A stretch of 64,000 nucleotides of DNA from Methanoregula sp. (GTDB taxonomy: Archaea; Halobacteriota; Methanomicrobia; Methanomicrobiales; Methanospirillaceae). The stretch lies in assembly GCA_028679075.1 (NCBI GenBank), contig JAJRCF010000007.1, positions 27,552-91,551 of the forward strand, written 5' to 3'. Below are positions 1 to 8,065 of this stretch, piece after piece. Under the pieces are notes generated by a model. That model was not told where the DNA came from. It ran no database searches and worked only from the letters and a program-made list of their open reading frames with translations. How positions within the stretch are numbered: the first letter of the stretch is position 1; every line of letters begins with the position of its first letter. The position numbers and the translations under genes are program-made.

Positions 1-8
1 ACCTCTCC

Positions 9-28
9 AACTCATCAGAGTTCTTCGA
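9..28. repeat. ATCA-loop mini-hairpin (single unit)
   Basis: The 5-bp stem AACTC is followed by the loop ATCA, its complement and then CTTCGA. This is the same layout (variable stem, ATCA loop, TTCGA flank) as the hairpin arrays near 7.1, 35.3, 41.7, 42.5 and 56.1 kb. The array may extend beyond the left window edge. Confidence 0.55.
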
Positions 29-109
29 TTGAGCCCCGTTACCCGGGAGCCCTCCGGGAGACCATCTGATCCCCCTCATGATCTCAGTGCGAGCCAATCC
101 GTAACGATA

Positions 110-324
110 TACAATTTGCCAAATCGATTTAATTCAATTTAACTGATTTTGATCAATGTAAAAAAATTAAATATAACTTCGAAAAATTAACAAAAGATCA
201 TTGTTAAATATTTTTAATTAATAATGGTGATGGACATGGCAGGACAAGTATACAGCCGTGCGGTTGCCGCTCGTGCTCCGTCATGATATTGTTCTCATGG
301 AGATTTGAGCAAGAGGAAGAACCT
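110..324 (+). promoter_or_regulatory. AT-rich upstream region of the pilin cluster
   Basis: The stretch from about 110 to 227 is very AT-rich and holds TATA-like sequence near 167-175 and a TTGTTAA...TTAATTAATAAT element at 201-225. A similar element recurs upstream of other surface genes. No further gene is visible here. The purine-rich GAGGAAG at about 312-318 is a plausible ribosome binding site for the ATG at 325. The exact promoter is not certain, because a TATA at about 170 would give a leader well over 100 nt. Confidence 0.4.
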
Positions 325-1035
325 ATGCATTTTCAGAAGAGACTGACAAGAAAAAATGGCGACACGGGCGTCTCACCGGTGATTGGGGTGATGCTGATGC
401 TCGTTATCGTCATCATCATCGCGGCAGTAGTTTCCGCGTTTGCCGGGGGTACTGTAAGCGGAACACAGAAAGCCCCATCGCTCACTGCTGAGTTCCATAT
501 TAAGAACGGGGGGACTGCTGCCACTTCGTACTTCTCTATGAAAGTACTGGGGGTCAGCGAGCCGATCCCGACAAATAACCTGAGAGTAATTACGTCGTGG
601 ACGACTACCAACAAGACGCCCGGTGATGACTTTGGAAAAGCGATCAATGGCGGAAATACGACTTACGCAGGAATTGGAGGAGTCTCCATTCCGGATGAAA
701 TAGCCGGTACCAGTTCCATAACCGTCCCTACCGGCTATGGCAATGGAGTTCAGAATTGGGCAAACGACACGTATCACCCGGAGGAGACAATGTGGGGGAA
801 TTTCACCCTGACTTCCGGAACCTCGACATTTGATAGACCCGTGGATTATGGAACTGGAATATCAACGGGATCTTATTGGTACAATTCAGATTCCCACAGC
901 ACTGATCCCATGGAAGCTATCCTTGGCACAAAATGGAATCACCTGAGAGCAGGTGATACCGTGACCGTACGCATCATGGCTGCAAACTCCGGAAAAATAC
1001 TCGTGGACCAGAATGTCCTTGTGGAGGGTCCATGA
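325..1035 (+). CDS. Archaeal type IV pilin-like protein, long form
   Basis: This is a secreted pilin-like subunit of 236 residues. A short charged leader precedes GVSPVIGVMLMLV and a continuous hydrophobic helix to about residue 45, as in the archaeal Pilin_N/DUF1628 family. Cleavage just before VSP by a prepilin peptidase is expected from the family. The C-terminal part carries a motif shared with the other long copies: LGxxWxxLxAGDTV followed by a strand ending in VxVEG. I chose ATG 325 over the earlier ATG 283 because of the ribosome binding site GAGGAAG and because the leader then has normal length. It is the first gene of a tandem cluster and its stop overlaps the next start (ATGA). It probably encodes a surface filament or adhesin subunit; the exact function is unknown. 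Confidence 0.85.
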   Translation: MHFQKRLTRKNGDTGVSPVIGVMLMLVIVIIIAAVVSAFAGGTVSGTQKAPSLTAEFHIKNGGTAATSYFSMKVLGVSEPIPTNNLRVITSWTTTNKTPGDDFGKAINGGNTTYAGIGGVSIPDEIAGTSSITVPTGYGNGVQNWANDTYHPEETMWGNFTLTSGTSTFDRPVDYGTGISTGSYWYNSDSHSTDPMEAILGTKWNHLRAGDTVTVRIMAANSGKILVDQNVLVEGP

Positions 1036-1565
1036 TACCGAAGAATGAGCAGGCTGTCTCACCGATTGTCGGCGTGATGCTGATGCTGGTTGTTACCATC
1101 ATCATTGCGGCACTGGTCTCCGCATTCAGCGGGGGAGCGGTGAGCGGGACCCAGAAAGCCCCCCAGGCAACGATCCAGGCAACCTACAGTCAGACAACCG
1201 GGATGACCATCTCCCACGGCGGCGGGGATCCGATACCGCTTGCCACGACAAAGGTCATCGTGAAACCTTTGCGATCGTTCGGGGAAGATGCCACCCGGTA
1301 CTCATGGGTGGTGAACAAGAGTTATGTCCTTAACAGCGCAGGCCTGACCTGGGCGACCGCACGGGCATTCATTCCCGGCGACACGGTCACCATCAGTTCG
1401 GCCAACCTGAGCTACGTCCAGCAGCGGCCGGATATGACAACGGACGAACAGGATCCGTCATTCGGGTTTACCAACTCAAACAACTTAGGACTCTCCTTCG
1501 AGCTCCAGTTCCAGGATTCCAGCGGGAAGACCATCGGGCAGAGCACCGTGACGATCAGCCGGTGA
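1032..1565 (+). CDS. Archaeal type IV pilin-like protein, short form
   Basis: The product has 177 residues. After a nine-residue leader it shows VSPIVGVMLMLVVTIIIAA, the pilin N-terminal helix. The globular part holds GMTISHGGGDPI, the HxGGD-type motif seen in the short pilins of this window. The start ATG overlaps the stop of the preceding long pilin by four bases, so the two are probably translated together. Long and short forms alternate in the first four genes of the cluster, which suggests paired subunits (inference). The family assignment is firm; the role, whether major pilin, minor pilin or adhesin, is not. Confidence 0.85.
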   Translation: MIPKNEQAVSPIVGVMLMLVVTIIIAALVSAFSGGAVSGTQKAPQATIQATYSQTTGMTISHGGGDPIPLATTKVIVKPLRSFGEDATRYSWVVNKSYVLNSAGLTWATARAFIPGDTVTISSANLSYVQQRPDMTTDEQDPSFGFTNSNNLGLSFELQFQDSSGKTIGQSTVTISR

Positions 1566-1574
1566 GATGACAGT

Positions 1575-2339
1575 ATGACACGCAGGTACCATACATCCAG
1601 AGAGGACCACGCGGTCTCACCGGTGGTGGGAGTGATGCTGATGCTGGTTGTCACGATCATCATCGCAGCAGTTGTTACCGGGTTCTCCGGAGGGCTGATC
1701 GGGAAGGTCGACGAGAAGGCCCCGACCCTCACCGTGGACGTGAAGATCATCAACATGGGGAGCTGGACCGGGAGCGGGTTCTTTGCAACCGTTACTTCGG
1801 TAAGTGGGCCAATCTCGACCAGGGATATCAAGATCGTGACGTCGTGGACGGCCTCACGGTCGTCCGCCAACGCATTTCAGAGTATATCCGGCGGGAATAC
1901 GACCCGGCCGGGGATGACCAATGTAAATGCACTCGGGGATCCGACAATCCCCGTCAGCTTGGTCGCGCCGTTCGGCACCGGACCGGGAATCAACGGGAGT
2001 GCAACGATCGGATCTCTCGATACGGACGCGGCAACGTTTTCGAGCCTTTGGCAGCAGTTTGGGAATTATTCACTGATGTCGGGGACTACCCTGACGGCAC
2101 AGCCGTGCGGGGCGGCAGACTTAGAGACTATCGGCGGCTCGAGCGCCGACCAGGGATACGGAGTCCGAACCATGTATCAGTACGCACCAGAGGGAGCGAC
2201 CTATCTCGATCCCGCTTCAGCAGTCCTCGGGCCTCACTGGGAGAGCCTGAAGGCGGGGGACAGAGTGAACGTGAAGGTGATCTACACACCCACCGGGTCG
2301 GTCATCTTCCAGAAGGATATACCGGTAACGGAGGGATAA
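1575..2339 (+). CDS. Archaeal type IV pilin-like protein, long form
   Basis: The product has 254 residues with a leader ending SREDHA and then VSPVVGVMLMLVVTIIIAA. The extracellular part contains the block KIVTSWT, an FGTGPGINGS segment, TLTAQPCGA and a conserved C-terminal module (LGPHWESLKAGDRVNV). It aligns best with the gene at 2988, which shares the GxGPGxN and TLTAQPCGA blocks. A single Cys lies in QPCGA. It follows the previous gene after nine bases, consistent with one operon. Confidence 0.85.
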   Translation: MTRRYHTSREDHAVSPVVGVMLMLVVTIIIAAVVTGFSGGLIGKVDEKAPTLTVDVKIINMGSWTGSGFFATVTSVSGPISTRDIKIVTSWTASRSSANAFQSISGGNTTRPGMTNVNALGDPTIPVSLVAPFGTGPGINGSATIGSLDTDAATFSSLWQQFGNYSLMSGTTLTAQPCGAADLETIGGSSADQGYGVRTMYQYAPEGATYLDPASAVLGPHWESLKAGDRVNVKVIYTPTGSVIFQKDIPVTEG

Positions 2340-2343
2340 GAAG

Positions 2344-2952
2344 ATGGAACCAGTCAGTCATGACGCAGTATCGCCGGTGATCGGTGTGATGCTGATGCTC
2401 GTTGTCGTGATCATCATCGCGGCCGTAGTATCGGCATTTGCCAGCGGGACGATGGGGAATACCGCCAAGCCCCCTTCGGCAACGATCAAGGGAATCTTCA
2501 GCCAGTCGGGAGGGATGCAGATCATCCATACCGGCGGCGATGTCCTTCCAACGGCAAATCTCGTCTTCACCGTGAGTAACGACGCCTCCTTCGGGCAGGC
2601 CCTCGGGACGATGACCACGCAGGTGCTCGATAAGAAAATTATCACGGATTCCAAGGGAAACCAGCTGATCAACACGGACGGGACAACGAATGTGACCTCG
2701 TTAGGGCCGGGACAGACGCTGTACATCAGCCAAGCAAATTTAGCGCCCAAATATCTCCAGCCACAGGTTGTACCTAACGAGGGTACCATCTCGTTTGGCG
2801 GACGGATCTGGACGTATACGATGGAGAAACCATCGTACTGGAAGATGTGCTTTGTCAACCCCGACAATGTCGGAAAGACCTTCACCCTCCTCGTGAGCGA
2901 CAAGAGCTCGGGAGCGGTGGTGGCCAGAAATACGGTGGTTGTCGAGCCATAA
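2344..2952 (+). CDS. Archaeal type IV pilin-like protein, short form
   Basis: The product has 202 residues. The leader MEPVSHDA precedes VSPVIGVMLMLVVVIIIAA, and the body has GGMQIIHTGGDVL, the HxGGD motif of the short pilins. It is paralogous to the genes at 1032 and 16675. It starts four bases after the preceding long pilin. Residues from about 60 onward are predicted to be extracellular and rich in T, S and G. Function within the filament is not known. Confidence 0.85.
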   Translation: MEPVSHDAVSPVIGVMLMLVVVIIIAAVVSAFASGTMGNTAKPPSATIKGIFSQSGGMQIIHTGGDVLPTANLVFTVSNDASFGQALGTMTTQVLDKKIITDSKGNQLINTDGTTNVTSLGPGQTLYISQANLAPKYLQPQVVPNEGTISFGGRIWTYTMEKPSYWKMCFVNPDNVGKTFTLLVSDKSSGAVVARNTVVVEP

Positions 2953-2987
2953 ACGGTCATCAGGGTAGATGAGGAGAGGAAGACCGT

Positions 2988-4001
2988 ATGCATCTTTGGA
3001 ATGGAGTGACAGGAAACGATAACGACAAGGGCGTCTCTGTGGTGGTTGGCATCATGCTGATGCTCGTTGTCGTCGTCATCATCGCGGCCCTGGTCTCGGG
3101 GTATGCCGGAGGGATGATCAAGACAAACCAGAAGGCTCCGAACCTCGCGATGGACGTGAAGATCACGAACGATGGGTACTGGCACGGGAGCGGGTTCTTC
3201 GCAACTGTTACCGCGGTAAGCGAACCGATCCCGACAAAAGACCTCAGGATCCTGACCTCGTGGAAGCACGGCACGGAGATCGGAGGAGCTACGACAGTAG
3301 CGGACACGCAGAATATCAATACACTCTTTGCTCCGAATACTACGCTCGGCAGCGGACTCTATGTCGCCCCGTTCGGCATCGGACCGGGAGTCAACGAGAC
3401 GGGAACGCTTTGGGGCGAAGATACGAATACGACTGCATTTTCAGGCGCCTGGCAGCAGTTCGGGAATTACACGCTGGTACCGGGGACAACCCTGACGGCT
3501 CAGCCATGCGGGGCAAAAGACGGGGGCCGTTTCGGCAGCTCGGGGGAGAACAACCATTACGGGGGGTATGGCGCAGACAATGCATCATACGAGGTCTGGG
3601 TTGAGGATGTTACCACGACTTGTTATTATAGGTTTACTGTGAAAACTGGCACGATTAATTCATGGGGTTGTTGTGCAGTTGGGGATACAACCTGTTCAGC
3701 GTATAAAAATTATGCATACTATCTGCCAGGTGGATCAATGTATAAGTACATAGAATCTGGTAGATATCAGGTATATACTCAAGAGGTAACAACACCCGGT
3801 CATTATAACCCCGTGGCTGCAACAAGCGCCACAAAATATAGGTATGTCAACTGCGGCAGCAGCTGTATCGATCCCGCCAAAGCGCTTCTCGGCACCAACT
3901 GGAATAACCTGATACCGGGGGATACCGTGAACGTCAGGGTGATCCACATCCCGACCGGGAAGACGATCTTCAACCAGGACGTACCGGTGACGGAGGCCTG
4001 A
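2988..4001 (+). CDS. Archaeal type IV pilin-like protein with Cys-rich insertion
   Basis: At 337 residues this is the longest pilin of the cluster. The N-terminus (GVSVVVGIMLMLVVVVIIAAL) and C-terminal module (LGTNWNNLIPGDTVNV) are standard for the group. Between TLTAQPCGA and the C-terminal module it carries about 80 extra residues (roughly 205-285) that the gene at 1575 lacks. These are rich in Tyr, Thr and Cys, including WGCCAVGD and VNCGSSC. The DNA of this block (about 3604-3840) is visibly more AT-rich than its flanks. The insertion could form a disulfide-braced surface loop. Whether it arose by transfer, gene conversion or slow divergence cannot be decided here. Confidence 0.85.
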   Translation: MHLWNGVTGNDNDKGVSVVVGIMLMLVVVVIIAALVSGYAGGMIKTNQKAPNLAMDVKITNDGYWHGSGFFATVTAVSEPIPTKDLRILTSWKHGTEIGGATTVADTQNINTLFAPNTTLGSGLYVAPFGIGPGVNETGTLWGEDTNTTAFSGAWQQFGNYTLVPGTTLTAQPCGAKDGGRFGSSGENNHYGGYGADNASYEVWVEDVTTTCYYRFTVKTGTINSWGCCAVGDTTCSAYKNYAYYLPGGSMYKYIESGRYQVYTQEVTTPGHYNPVAATSATKYRYVNCGSSCIDPAKALLGTNWNNLIPGDTVNVRVIHIPTGKTIFNQDVPVTEA

Positions 4002-4005
4002 TACG

Positions 4006-4737
4006 GTGAGACCATCCGACACGCAAGCGGTCTCAGCGGTTGTCGGCGTGATGCTGATGCTGGCCGTCACGATCATCATCGCGGCAGTGGTGGCCGGGTT
4101 CTCCGGTGGGATGATCGGGACTGTCCAGAAGACCCCGAACCTCATTCTGGACGTGAAGATTGTCAACAGCGGGTTTTGGACAACGAGCGGGTTCTCTGCC
4201 ATCGTTGTCGAGACGAGCAGACCGATCCCGACAAGGGATATCAAGATCGTAACGTCGTGGACTATCGTCAACAGAACCACGGGCGAACTGGAGACCGGCG
4301 GAAGCACGGTAATGCCGGATGTCGATAACATCAATCACGATGTCTGTAATGCGAATCAATGGACGCCTACTGATCCTTCAATAGCTGCACCTTTCTCGAC
4401 CGGATTTAACTCTGGGCGAGTAGAGTCCCAGTACCAATTCGGGTCATATACGCTGGTACCGGGATCCACCATGTCGGCCCCCACCCAGCATTGTCTATGT
4501 CTATGTTTTTATGATAGCACATGTCCGACTGCTTCCAATAACTGTATTGATTCCGGTGCGTACGGGACCAGACAGCAGTACGCCTATCCAGATCCCACCT
4601 TTATCGATGCTGCCACAGCGGTTCTTGGGGAGGGTTGGCAACAACTGCGAGCCGGAGATACCGTAAATGTCAAGGTGATCCATACCCCGACCAACAAGAT
4701 CCTCTTCAACAAAAACGTACTGGTGACGGAGGGATGA
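4006..4737 (+). CDS. Archaeal type IV pilin-like protein with Cys cluster
   Basis: The product has 243 residues and starts with GTG four bases after the previous stop. AVSAVVGVMLMLAVTIIIAA is the pilin helix. It belongs to the long form (DIKIVTSWT, then LGEGWQQLRAGDTVNV near the C-terminus). At about residues 160-182 it has a compact cluster HCLCLCFYDSTC followed by another Cys, in an AT-rich stretch, at the place where the gene at 2988 has its longer Cys-rich block. Its last codons overlap the start of a decayed pilin copy (ATGA at 4734). Confidence 0.85.
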   Translation: MRPSDTQAVSAVVGVMLMLAVTIIIAAVVAGFSGGMIGTVQKTPNLILDVKIVNSGFWTTSGFSAIVVETSRPIPTRDIKIVTSWTIVNRTTGELETGGSTVMPDVDNINHDVCNANQWTPTDPSIAAPFSTGFNSGRVESQYQFGSYTLVPGSTMSAPTQHCLCLCFYDSTCPTASNNCIDSGAYGTRQQYAYPDPTFIDAATAVLGEGWQQLRAGDTVNVKVIHTPTNKILFNKNVLVTEG

Positions 4738-4830
4738 GCCGAGGGGACCACCCCATACTCCTCACCGGTGATCGACGCGATGCCGATGCCGTACGTGAAA
4801 AATCCCCATGAAATGCCCGGGGCAGACTGA
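4734..4830 (+). pseudogene. Relic of a seventh pilin gene
   Basis: An ATG overlaps the stop of the preceding pilin in the same ATGA arrangement as the genes at 325 and 1032. It opens with MSRGDHP, close to the SREDHA leader of the gene at 1575. After a one-frame shift the sequence reads SSPVIDAMPMPYV, which matches SPVIGVMLMLVV with several substitutions, and then meets a stop at about 4828-4830. The body of the gene is missing. The match is short but its position, overlap and codon-level similarity support decay of a tandem copy. Confidence 0.6.
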
Positions 4831-4864
4831 CTGAGGGAAAACAATTTGTTAGCGTCGGGGCGGT

Positions 4865-4884
4865 TAACTCCCGGAATTTTTTTT
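4865..4884 (+). terminator. T-rich terminator after the pilin cluster
   Basis: Eight T residues at 4877-4884 follow CCCGGAA downstream of the pilin cluster and relic. Archaeal termination commonly occurs at such T-runs. No strong hairpin is needed or seen. Confidence 0.45.
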
Positions 4885-5309
4885 AATCACGCCGCGAACG
4901 GCACAGGAAAAAGAACAATCCACCGGTAGCCGCTGCGGGGGATACTAGCTGCTTTTCTGGCAGGATATGATCATGTCGGGTCCCGGTCTTTTTAGTCCGG
5001 GCAGGATCTATGTTATTGCAGGCCGGTCTGCCGGATTTTTTCCATCGTGAATATGAGGATAGAGTCTTTTGGGATATCTCCCCGCGGGAACCAACTGGCT
5101 GAAGACTGGATCGTACCGGGGCTCATGTAAGGTGTTTACCGCCCCATGCTCATTCCCTGCCCCTCTTCATTTTACGGTCTCCAGTGAATAGCGGCATTAA
5201 AAATTTTAATTAATTAAAAAATTATCATCCAAAAAATATTAATACTAATAGGTAAATCAGAATTAATTAACAAAATGTAATTGTTAATTAATAATTATTG
5301 ATCGGGAGA
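4885..5309. other. Intergenic region without a clear gene
   Basis: No convincing ORF is seen. There is a hairpin with CCCGG arms at 4982-5001, and a second small one (CCGG arms, 5023-5034) followed by six T at 5036-5041, which could terminate transcription. From about 5190 the sequence becomes extremely AT-rich and includes the TTGTTAATTAATAAT element at 5281-5295, a likely promoter island for the small ORF at 5310. Confidence 0.5.
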
Positions 5310-5534
5310 ATGATGAAAATTACTGCGATAATTCTGGCCTGCCTAACCTGTATCCCCGGGATTACTGCAGGCTTTACTGGCATACCCGACACTACTGCCT
5401 CCTGCAACGGCAGCAGCAGCAATCCCCTTGGCCAGTGGCAGAAGACTTTTCACCGGCGCCGGGGAATCTCCTCTCCCGATACGGCACATGCCATCAGTAC
5501 TTTTCCAGAATACCGGGACACCGTGAGGGGGTGA
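5310..5534 (+). CDS. Small secreted protein, uncertain
   Basis: The ORF has about 74 residues. MMKITAIILACLTCIPGITA looks like a signal peptide, and GGGAG just before the ATG could serve as ribosome binding site. The remainder is rich in S, T, G and R and resembles no family I know. It sits behind a strong AT-rich promoter-like island and before another secreted protein gene. It might be a genuine short exported protein or the degenerate head of a longer gene. Only the signal-like N-terminus and the upstream region support it. Confidence 0.4.
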   Translation: MMKITAIILACLTCIPGITAGFTGIPDTTASCNGSSSNPLGQWQKTFHRRRGISSPDTAHAISTFPEYRDTVRG

Positions 5535-5675
5535 TCATGACCGAAAATGTAAAAAAGTAAATCCGGAATGGTGCCCCCCGCCATGGGAACATGCAAGGAG
5601 GATACCATGAACAAGAACAATGAATTGAACCCGGCGGGATATCTCCCCGTCGTAAGAAGATGCAAGGAGAAAACC

Positions 5676-6233
5676 ATGAAAACAAACGAAAGGAACAGGA
5701 AATGCTCTGCAACCGGCCTGCGGCTGCAGCTCGCTCTGGCAGCGATGATCTGTCTCTGCCTTGTTGCAATAGCTCCCGCTGTTGCATTATATCCAGATCC
5801 TCCATTCATCGATGAGCAACCCGTGACGGTATCTAATAGTACTTACTATGGTACTTTCGATGATGTCGCTTACAATCAAAGCAGTTTCTTCGGTATTTGC
5901 GGTCTTGTAGAATATGGCTATAACTGGACTACCGGATCATACCCCGACCGGAAGCCCCTGTATAACCTGACTATCGAGGGCACAGTCTATCCGGAAGGGA
6001 ATGGCATAATCCCCACCAATTACCAGTGGAACATCGTCGATGCTCTTGACAAAAACGCCACCCTGTACAAGAAAGGCCTTGCCGGATATGTTAATCAGAG
6101 CGGTACGTATTATCTCTGGTACGGCAACGATACAGCCGCCCGCAGTTTTTACAGCAACCGTTCCGATTGGCTCTTCCCAACCGTTGAGAATGCAACGTAC
6201 ATCGTACAGCTTGACGTGACTTACAACCCATGA
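5676..6233 (+). CDS. Secreted protein of unknown function
   Basis: The product has 185 residues from ATG 5676. A basic start (MKTNERNRKC) precedes a hydrophobic segment ending in LVAIAPAVA, a typical signal peptide. The mature part has many possible N-glycosylation sites (NST, NQS, NWT, NAT, NQS, NRS) and is Tyr- and Asp-rich, so an extracellular location is likely. Two in-frame starts, 5607 and 5676, each follow a near-identical GCAAGGAG ribosome binding site. I prefer 5676 because it places the signal peptide near the N-terminus. I recognise no domain. Confidence 0.65.
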   Translation: MKTNERNRKCSATGLRLQLALAAMICLCLVAIAPAVALYPDPPFIDEQPVTVSNSTYYGTFDDVAYNQSSFFGICGLVEYGYNWTTGSYPDRKPLYNLTIEGTVYPEGNGIIPTNYQWNIVDALDKNATLYKKGLAGYVNQSGTYYLWYGNDTAARSFYSNRSDWLFPTVENATYIVQLDVTYNP

Positions 6234-7140
6234 CCGGCAGGAATACACGAGTCATGGAATAACCCGGATCCGGAAAGATGCCCAGAGATTGTGCATCCCG
6301 GAACCGGATCCTGTGAATAACAGGAAGTCCCAGGACGGGCCTCCTTCAGACACATGAAGGGGTACCCCGGCCTGCTGTCGGGTACGGGCTCGTCCGAAGA
6401 ACACATACTATTACTCGGAAAATCTGTTATAGTTTTTCTTCCAACCCTGACTGTACCGGGGGCCCGGGTAATCCACCCCGCTATCTCAATCGTTTTTCAA
6501 ACATGATATAATTGGCTTTGTTGTCGGGATGATATCCGCGAATTATTTTGGAATTTTTCAGAGAATAAAAAACCGAAAGCCGGTGAATATTTCCGGATTT
6601 ATACCCGAGGGCAACAAGATTAATTCTCACATTGCAACCGGATTTGACAATGGTTCCCAAATCCGGATAGTAGAGACAAGTATTCTCCGGATTTGATCAA
6701 AATTTTTCCTGATTATATGAATAATCCGCGATTAGTTTTTTCTTCATGACCTTGATGGCAACAATCCTGATATCATTTACGCCATTTTCCTTACGGACCC
6801 GGAAAACAATACCGTTGCTGACAAAAGCCATATTTACCGGAATGAGGTCACGGATCACCGGCAGCCCATTATCCCGCCCGATATGCAAATTGATAGAGCC
6901 CTGTTAGCGCAGTTTTGCCTCTCCGGCGTAAAAAATTAGAATCCGAGCCCGATACTAACGATTTAGAATGATTTCCGCAGGTGTTTTGGGGGAATTCCGC
7001 AGTTTTTCGGTATCCCTAAAAAACGATGTCTCCCAGAAATCGCCCTTAACGGGCCCCGATTGCCAAAATGGGGCTGGTTTATCAAAAGGGGTTCCCAACC
7101 GGAATCATTGCTCGCTATGGGTTAGTTCTCAGACGTCCGA
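6234..7140. other. Long gene-poor intergenic stretch
   Basis: About 900 bases lack a convincing gene. A possible degenerate ORF lies on the minus strand at 6697-6888 (listed separately). A short inverted repeat with CCTTC arms is near 6340-6360. CCGGATTT or a close variant recurs at about 6592, 6640, 6670 and 6690. Base composition is lower in GC than the neighbours. The region may be a scar of past insertions or deletions. Confidence 0.5.
6697..6888 (-). pseudogene. Possible fragment of a PPOX-type flavoprotein gene
   Basis: The short ORF (63 residues, TTG start) contains GRDNGLPVIRDLIPVNMAF then SNGIVFRVRKENG. This pattern resembles the N-terminal strands of pyridoxamine 5'-phosphate oxidase-like proteins (a G-R segment, P-V-N and a following V-F-R strand). 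An in-frame stop lies just upstream and the rest of a PPOX domain is absent. It is either a small relic or a chance ORF. The resemblance is from memory of the family and weak. Confidence 0.25.
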
Positions 7141-7201
7141 AAGGTCGTAAGACCTTGAGGAAGAGAAGAATGCATCAGCGTTCGTCGAAGACCCTGCGGT
7201 C
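7141..7201. repeat. Array of three mini-hairpins upstream of mntA
   Basis: Three consecutive inverted repeats: AAGGTC with loop GTAA (7141-7156), GAATGC with loop ATCA and a G-T wobble in the stem (7168-7183), and GACC with loop CTGC (7190-7201). The second and third are joined by GTCGAA. Layout matches the hairpin family at other sites of the window. It lies 50-110 bases before the mntA start. Confidence 0.5.
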
Positions 7202-7251
7202 AATGTATTAATAATCATCACGGTGTACCTATCTGGTAACAGGGAACTGTA

Positions 7252-7542
7252 ATGGATCTCTACAAGACAATCGCAGAAAAACGGGAAGCAATCCTTGCAC
7301 TTGCAGACAGGTTCGGGATCAGGAACATCCGAATCTTCGGCTCCGTTGCCCGTCATGAAGCCCGCGAAGGAAGCGACATCGATTTTCTTGTTGAGTTCCC
7401 ATCAGGAACATCGCTTTTCATACATGCTGCATTCCAGCGGGAACTCTCAGAACTCCTCGGATGTAATGTGGATGTCGCATCGGTCAACGGCCTCAAAGAA
7501 CAGATCCGTCACACGGTCATACAGGAAGCAGTGCCACTATGA
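7252..7542 (+). CDS. mntA: MntA-type nucleotidyltransferase antitoxin
   Basis: This 96-residue minimal nucleotidyltransferase has the active-site pattern GSx10DxD, visible as GSVARHEAREGSDIDFLVEF (about residues 31-50). In MntA/HepT modules the antitoxin neutralises the HEPN RNase HepT by transferring AMP to a Tyr of its RX4-6HXY motif (established for the family). Length is typical. The stop overlaps the next start by four bases (ATGA), the standard gene coupling of such modules. All three acidic residues appear intact (DID and a distal D in NVDVAS). The partner toxin is frameshifted, so this may be an antitoxin left without its toxin. Confidence 0.85.
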   Translation: MDLYKTIAEKREAILALADRFGIRNIRIFGSVARHEAREGSDIDFLVEFPSGTSLFIHAAFQRELSELLGCNVDVASVNGLKEQIRHTVIQEAVPL

Positions 7543-7875
7543 GAAAGGATCGTGACCGTCTTTTCGATATCAAAGAAGCAATTGATCGTATCTCAGAAAA
7601 GCTCCCCCAATCAAAAGAGGAGTTTGCCGGATCAGATCTTCTTTTAGGTCTGGGTCCTCTACCATATTCAGGTAATCGGTGAAGCTGCTAATGGTATCTC
7701 CCCGGAATTTCAGAATAACCATAAAAAAATCCCGTGGAAAGATATCATTGCCATGCGGCACCTTCTCGTCCACCAGTATTTTGGTATCGATCTGGACGAG
7801 GTCTGGAATACCACAGAACGGGATCTTCCTCTGTTAAAACAGGAAATAAACCGGATTCTGGAACAACAGGAATGA
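7539..7875 (+). pseudogene. hepT: HepT-type HEPN toxin, frameshifted
   Basis: The ATG overlaps mntA. The first frame reads MRKDRDRLFDIKEAIDRI, a normal HEPN start, but runs to a stop after 47 codons. One base after codon ~38, at the GGG of 7652-7654, the neighbouring frame continues the family without a break: VIGEAANGISPEF, then IPWKDIIAMRHLLVHQYFG and WNTTERDLP, to a stop at 7873-7875. RHLLVHQY is the RX4HXY catalytic and AMPylation motif. Removing a single G restores a full-length protein of about 111 residues. It is therefore a toxin inactivated by a one-base insertion, or a sequencing error. Confidence 0.8.
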
Positions 7876-8065
7876 ACCCTTTTTTTACAGCCACATCCAT
7901 GATGCCCGGCACGCTGGAAGGGAGGGAGTATGCGAACACCCTGTTACAAGCTGCCAGTGAAAACATTCATTATTTTTTTACTAATTGCAAATTAGTATGG
8001 TCTCTACCAGGATCCTGGAACATCCCGTTATCCTGCAGAAAAACGGGATGATTCAGGTCCGGGTT
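7876..8065. other. Short intergenic stretch
   Basis: I see no gene here. It lies between the toxin relic and a convergent gene on the minus strand. Confidence 0.4.
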
